Assembly (NCBI GenBank): GCA_030142905.1
Contig: JASJOG010000061.1
Location: 1-64,000, forward strand
DNA length: 64,000 bases
From: Heliopora coerulea
Lineage: Eukaryota; Cnidaria; Anthozoa; Scleralcyonacea; Helioporidae
Direction of reading: 5' to 3'
Position numbers and translations under genes: made by a program. The notes under the pieces are model-generated. The model did not search any database. It saw nothing but the letters and a program-made list of their open reading frames with translations, and was not told the origin of the DNA. Numbering within the stretch: the stretch's first letter is position 1; every line of letters starts with the position of its first letter. Shown piece after piece: positions 58,285 to 64,000 of the stretch.

Positions 58285-61116
58285 GATATTTTTTCTGTAG
58301 GTATGTTGGCCAAATGAAGATAAAGTGAATATAAGCCAGCAAGAGACTTTTTAAGATAAGTATTCATTGAATGTAATAGATGTATTTGTGTTATTTTAGG
58401 ATGCATTTTTTAGTATCGATGTTGGATTATTCCGTTGAAGTAGTACTTTGTTCTGTAGTGCTGCTAAACTAAGTGTTTCTCAAGGGCTAAGAATTAGCAG
58501 GATAGGAAATAAGATCTTACTCTTAATATAATAGTTAATTTAGTTATAGAAGAAAACTAAATGTTCTTGTAATGTTTTTTATTTCGGTATGTTGGGCAAA
58601 GGAAGATAAAATGAATCTAAAGCAGCAAGAGACTTTTTAAGATAAGTATTCATTGGTTGTAATAGATGTATTTGTGTTAGTTTAGGATGCATGTTTTAGT
58701 ATCAATTTTACTGCTTTTCTTTGAAGTATTTTAGTTCTGTGCTGCTGCAGAACTAAGTGTTTCGCCAAGGCTATGCAGGGGTAGGGGTAGGTTTGGGGGT
58801 AAGATCTTACTCATAATGTAATAGTTACTTTAGTTATAGCAGAAAACTACATGTTCTGATGTTTTTATGTAGTTATGTTTGCCAAATTAAGATAAGTAAA
58901 GAAAAGGGGCAATAGACTTTTTAAGATAAGTAATCATTGTTTGCAATAGATGTATTTGTGGTGCCGCAGAACTGAGTGTTTTGCCAAACCTATCCTGGGT
59001 AGGATAGGGGGTTAATTTAGTTATAGCAGAAGACTAAATCTTGTTGTGACGATTTTTTATGTAGATGTGTTGGCCAATTCAAGATAAAGTGAATATAAAG
59101 AGGAAGAGACTTTTTAAATTAAGTATTCATTGGTTGTAATGGATGTATTCATGTTAGTTTAAGATGCATGTTTTAATATCGATGTTAGTGCTTTTCCTTG
59201 AAGTAACATTTAGTTCTGTGGTGCTGCAGAACTAAGTGTTTCTGCAATGCTAAGCTGTGGAGGGATAGTAGGTAAGATCTTACTCTTAACGTAATATTTA
59301 ATTTAGCTATTGCAGAAAACTAAATGCTCTTGTGTTGTTTTTTATGCAGGAATGTTGCCCAAATGATGATAAAGTGGATGTAATGCAGAAAGAGACTTTT
59401 TAAGATAGGTATTCATTGGTTCTAATGGATGTATTTGTGTTAGTTCACGATGCATGTTTTAGTATTTATTTACTGCTTTTACTTGAGGTAATATTTTGTT
59501 CTAGGGTACTGCAGAACGAAGTGTTTAGCTAAGGCTAAGTGGGAGTAGGATAGGGGATAAAACCTTACTTTTAACATCACAGTTACTTTAGTGACAGGAA
59601 AAAAGTTAATGCTGTTGTGATTGTTTTAAGTAGGTATGTTGGCCAAATGAAGATAAAGTGAATATAAAGCAGCAAGAGGCTTTTTAAAATAAGTATTCAT
59701 TGGTTGTAATAGATGTATTTGTGTTAGTTTATAATGCATGTTTTTGTATCTATGTTAGTGCTTTTCCTTGAGGTGATATTCAGTTCTGAGGTACCACAGA
59801 ACTAAGTGTTTCATTGTGGCTAAGTGGAGGTAGGATAGAAAGTAAGGTCTTACTCTTTACATAATAGTTAATTTTCTAATAGCAGAAAACTAAATGTTGT
59901 TGTGAAGTTTTTTATGTAGGTATGTTGGCCAATTGAAGATTAAATAAAAGTAAAATAGCAAGTGACTTTTTAAGATAAGTATTCATTGCTTGTAATAGAT
60001 GTATTTGTTTTCGTTTCGGATGTATGTTTTAGTGTCGATGTTACTGCTTTTACGCTAGGTAATATTTAGTTTTGTGGTACCGCAAAACTGCTTCGGCCAG
60101 GCTAAGTGAGGTTAGCATAGGGGGTAAAACCTTAATCTTAACGTCATGGTTAATTAAGTGTTAGGAGAAAGCTAAACGTTGTTGTGATGTTATTTATGTA
60201 GGTATATTGGGCAAATAAAGATAGAGTGGATTTAAAGCAGCAAGACACTTTTAAAGATAAGTATTCAGTAGTTGTAATAGATGTATTTATGTAAGTTTAG
60301 GATGCATGTTTTAGTATCGATGTTAGTGTTTTTCCTTGGTGAGATACTTAGTTCTGAGGTACTGCAGAACTAAGTGTTTCATCAAAGCTAAGCGGAGGTA
60401 AGATAGGGGGTATGATCTTATTCCTTTGATAATAGTTAATTTAGTAATAGCAAAAACTAAATATTGTTATGTTTTTATTTAGGTATGTTGGCCAATTGAA
60501 GATTAAATGAAAATAAAAAGAGATTTTTTAAGATAAGTATTCATTGCTTGCAATAGATGTATTTGTGTTTGTTTAGGATGCTTGTTTTAGTATCGATGTT
60601 ACTGCTTTTACTTGAGGTAATATTTAGTTCTGAGGTACTGGAGAACTATGTGTTTTGCCAAGGCTAAGAGAGGGTAGGATAGGGGGTAAGATCTTACTCT
60701 TTACATAATAGTAATATTAGTTATTGTAAAAAACTAAATGTTCTTGTGATATCTTTCATATAGTTATGTTGGCCGATTGAAGATAAAAAAAATAAAAAGC
60801 TGCTAGAGACATTTTAAGATAAGTATTCATTGCTTGTAATTGATGTATTTGGTTTAGTTTAGGATGCATGTTTTAGTATTGATGTTTATACTTTCTCTTG
60901 AGGTAATATTTACTTTTGTGGTGCCGCAGAACTACGTGTTTTGCCAAGGCTAAGCGGGGGTAGGATAGGGAGTAAGATCTTAATCTTCTCATAATAGTTC
61001 ATTTGGTTATAGCATAAAATTAAACGTTGTTGTGACGTTTTTTATGAAGGTATGTTTGAGAAATGAAGATCAAGTGTATGTAAAGCAGCAACAGACCTTT
61101 TAGGATAAATATTCAT
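58285..61116. repeat. Diverged satellite monomers
   Basis: About ten units of about 280 bp with recurring GTATTCATTG, GATGTATTTGTGTTAGTTTAGGATGCAT, CTTGAGGTAATATTTAGTTCTGAGGTACTGCAGAACTAAGTG-type segments (quoted in part) and GGTATGTTGGCCAA. They are highly diverged; no dimeric phase and no genes. Confidence 0.88.
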
Positions 61117-61283
61117 TTAGATTCTTCTTCCATCTGTTTCTGTCTTGCTTTTCTTTCGTTTGCTTCTCTTGAAATTTTTGCTAATCTTTTTCCCAACTCT
61201 ACTTTTCTTGGATCTTTTACTTTAATAGTTTTTTCAACTGTTGTTATTTTATTTTCTGACGGTGTTTTGTTTTCTTCACTCAT
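61113..61283 (-). pseudogene. Truncated small charged Polinton gene, copy 2
   Basis: Starts at 61283 in the context AATAAATAAATGAGTG. It matches the first 48 codons of the gene at 42820, with shared KDPRKVELGKRLAKIS. After the segment MEEES the sequence enters satellite and stops at 61113-61115. The membrane-spanning half is lost. Confidence 0.75.
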
Positions 61284-61416
61284 TTATTTATTATAGTTTA
61301 TTTAAAATCTATTCAAAGTTATTTGTGAATAAAATTAAATAAAAACCAAGTAAATTTTAAATACAATTACAAGCATGTTTAAAATTGATTCAAAGTTATT
61401 CAAGTTTATTCAAAGT
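61284..61416 (-). repeat. Iteron-like spacer, copy 2
   Basis: Repeated TTGAATAAA/TTGAATAGA-type units between fibre 2 and the small charged gene, as in the equivalent spacer of copy 1. The sequence itself is not alignable base for base, but the motif is retained. Confidence 0.5.
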
Positions 61417-62706
61417 TTATTTATCTATATATTTTAATATTTCATCTTCATCAAAATCAATACCATAATTTTTGCAAAGTAAATAGTGATTCAAAACAAT
61501 TTCTTGATATTTCATATATCTAGTTGAAACATATACATATAATATTTCCCCATGAATTTTACCATGACTTGCATTCTTTGATCCGAGATAAAATCTCATA
61601 TTTGAAGAATGTGATATTTTAAAATTTGTGAAAAAAGAACAAATTTCTTTTCCATTTACATAAAGATTTCCTTTTTTGGGAATGTTATTATTATTTTGAT
61701 CATAATGTACAGAAACACACAACAATTTGTTGAGTTCTGTAGCATTTGACTTCAATTGCCAGGAATTATTTGGAACTTAATGTACATTTGAATTTGATAT
61801 ATATAAACTTGAATTAATATAGGAAATACCATAATCATCAAGTATTGAGACACTTGTCGTTTCATTATCGGCGATTTTAAACAATGATACCTCACTGTTA
61901 TTGGATGTATTTAATGATTTAAGACCATAAACAAAATAAAAATTCAAATGTCGATTACTTAGAATGTCTTGTGAAGAACTCAAATGCAAATTGTTGGAAT
62001 TATTCCCGGGATATCGTAAACAATAAAAATTATTATTAATTGTTGGCTTTTTGAAAAATGGTTGCTTATTTGAATCACTCTGTGTAAAATTCCAATCTTC
62101 CTTTCTTGCTAAATTTATAAGTTTTTCAACCTTTTTATTACTTCCAGTGTATAATATGAAATTTACATCATCAGCGACATTGAATATACCTTTATCATCC
62201 ATTTGTAAAGTATAAATATTAGGAACCGTATTGGGTAATGTCCAATTTTCTACATATTTTTTATTTACGACATGATTATCAGAAGATGGAATATAATTTG
62301 AAGGATGAACAATATTATGACCATTCATATTGATATCTCCAGTCATTGACCCACCAGGAAGACTTAGTCTAAGATTGTTTGCATCATCCACATATTTTTT
62401 GTGAACTGAATCTTTTGAATCTGCTGGATCTTTTAAATTTGTAAGTTTGTGTCCACCCATGTCTATGCCACCTTCCATGTTTCCTCCTGATAGATTTAAT
62501 TTTTTAGAGTCTTGATCGTCAACATATTTTTTTCTAGACAAATGTTTTTCATTTGTTGGATCTGTTGAAGAAATAATTTTGTTTCCCATGTCAAGATCAC
62601 CATTCATACTATCACCATATTTTGATACCTTTTCATCAAATTTATTCAAAACAAAACTTTTATTTGTTTTTGAATCAAAGTCACTTTCCTGAAACACAAT
62701 ACTCAT
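61417..62706 (-). pseudogene. Fibre-like protein 2, copy 2, one in-frame stop, three shaft repeats
   Basis: Start at 62706 in the context ATAATAAATGAGT; the frame is continuous to 61417 except one TAA at 61777-61779, after residue 309. Three shaft repeats precede the lectin-like domain: GDSMNGDLDMGNK, GGNMEGGIDMGGHK and GGSMTGDINMNGHN, each followed by a KKYVDD or KKYVEN segment. The gene in copy 1 has only the last-type repeat. The C-terminal part retains ELNKLLCVSVHYD and NLYVNGKEICSF. Without the stop it would be about 430 residues. Confidence 0.85.
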
Positions 62707-62709
62707 TTA

Positions 62710-64000
62710 TTATATATTTATAGTATCATGTTCCACGTTGTATAAATTACAAAGAACATAATGATAAAACAAAATTTCTTTTTCTGTCATGTTTTCATAT
62801 TTAAAAACTGAAAAGAAAATTATTGATCCATCAAATAATGCTTCGTCAGTACATTTTATATCACCAATTGTTAATTTCGAATCTCCCGAAACAGTACTTG
62901 TTTTAAAATTTGACAATTTTTTCCCATTACTAAAAACAGCACTTTCGTTATCTTTAGGTGTGGTATAATTATCCCAATGAACACTTAAACATATCCATTT
63001 ATTCAAATCTCCAGCATTTGCTTCTGTCTTAAATGGTGCAATTGGGTTTTTATGATTCACAAGGTTTGAACCAAAAGAAATCCAATTTTCACTGTTTCCA
63101 CCAATAACAAGTTCTCTTGTTGGATTTGCAAAACATGCAAATTTATCATAACCACCATTATCATGTCCGAAAATACCACAATTTAACCATGTTGCACCAC
63201 TTTTCAGCACGGAATTCAATTTATAAACAACAAAAACATTTATAATATCTTTTTTCCCAGTGATTGGATTCAAGTGTTGTCATTTTATTTCCAGAACTGA
63301 ATTTTAAAAAATATTTATTATTTTCTTTTTCACCTTCATTACATAATGAAGGTTGTTTGGATTTTGTGTACTGTTTTAAAAAATGTCCTTCAATACTAAA
63401 ATCAGTGACTCCTTTTACTTTTCCACTATTTCTTTGAAAAAGTAAATTATAGATTGTATCATATTCAATGAAAAACAAATTATGAATTTTCAAAGAAAAA
63501 TTATCTTTCAATGCTGAAAAACCAACATCTTTTTTGAGAATGTTTAAATTATCATCCACATATTTGTTCCTCGCTAAATGTGTTTCAAGTATGGGATTTG
63601 TTGAAGAAATAATTTTATTACTTGCAATTGTAACATCACCTGTTAAAGACAATTTTTTAGAATCTTGATCACCTACATATTTTTTTTTTGCTAAATGTTT
63701 ATCACCTGTAGGATCTGAAGTTGTTATAATTTTATTATTTTCCATGTTAATATTTCCTGACATTGTCCCACCAGTTAGTGATAATTTTTTAGAATCTTGG
63801 TCATCTACATATTTCTTTCTAACTAAATCTTCATCACTCACAGGATTCACAGTTGATGAAATTTTATTATTTCCCATGATAATATTTCCTGTCATGGTTC
63901 CTCCAGTTTTTAATAAATATAGCTTTGATGTCGAAGAGCTTCCTGAGCTCACTTTGTCATCTACATATTTCTTCCTCGCTAAATGTGCATTTTCTGTTGG
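62710..64000 (-). pseudogene. Fibre-like protein 1, copy 2, frameshifted and partial
   Basis: Open from the window edge at 64000; shaft repeats with GGTMTGNIIMGNNK, GGTMSGNINMENNK and a shortened fourth (DVTIASNKI) precede the lectin-like domain. A frameshift near 63270 separates the part 63221-64000 from 62710-63273. The end, LFDGSIIFFSVFKYE and final NVEHDTINI, matches copy 1 closely. The N-terminus lies outside the window. It is followed 3 bp later by fibre 2. Confidence 0.85.

Larger units (their letters stand above)
61117..64000 (-). mobile_element. Polinton copy 2, truncated and inverted (partial)
   Basis: Minus-strand relatives of fibre 1, fibre 2 and the small charged gene appear in the same order as in copy 1. 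At 61116/61117 the element stops inside the small gene and meets satellite with no terminal repeat, so the polymerase-side end has been deleted. The element continues past the right edge. Protein similarity to copy 1 is clear but far from identical, so it is a separate lineage member rather than a recent duplicate. Confidence 0.9.

Noticed and set aside
1..64000. tRNA or rRNA genes
   Set aside because: No cloverleaf with conserved A and B boxes and no rRNA core sequence was recognised by eye.

Overview
The window is non-coding-rich, AT-rich metazoan DNA, probably from an invertebrate. There is no recognisable host gene. It is satellite DNA that has received three kinds of large mobile element: two copies of a Polinton (Maverick) virus-like transposon, two copies of a CR1-like LINE fragment, and a Penelope-like fragment nested inside one LINE. 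The species cannot be named from the sequence; the mix of Polinton, 2A/PHD-bearing LINE and GIY-YIG Penelope points to a eukaryotic animal genome.

Layout. 1-33083: tandem satellite, about 57 copies of a 557-bp unit that is itself two diverged halves of about 284 and 273 bp. It is nearly uniform at the left and decays over the last 1.2 kb. 33084-48315: a 15,232-bp Polinton with about 208-bp inverted terminal repeats and a 6-bp target duplication (one mismatch). 48316-49740: diverged satellite. 49741 to about 52022: LINE fragment A, minus strand. 52023-54460: diverged satellite. 54461 to about 58284: LINE fragment B, minus strand, split by a Penelope-like insertion at 55997-57478. 58285-61116: diverged satellite. 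61117-64000: part of a second Polinton, inverted, truncated at its polymerase-side end and running out of the window.

The Polinton carries a near-complete set of virus-type genes in a mostly one-way array: retroviral-type integrase, a two-part membrane-associated protein, a double-jelly-roll-type major capsid candidate, an FtsK/HerA-type packaging ATPase, a capsid-associated protein, a virion protein, two fibre-like proteins with phage-tail-fibre-type repeats and lectin-like ends, small membrane proteins, a SAP/NUMOD1-like protein, and a protein-primed family B DNA polymerase. I found no maturation protease. Integrase, fibre 2 and several small genes are open, but the capsid, ATPase, fibre 1 and polymerase genes carry frameshifts or stops, and polymerase motif C has His in place of a catalytic Asp. 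The element is therefore a decayed virus-like transposon.

The most interesting points are the fibre module, whose repeat number differs between the two copies; a recurring TAAATG-type start context; a perfect palindrome that holds both divergent start codons; terminal AGTAGT reiteration with CCAAT/CRE/GC-box sites in the terminal repeats; and the satellite's region-specific higher-order structure.
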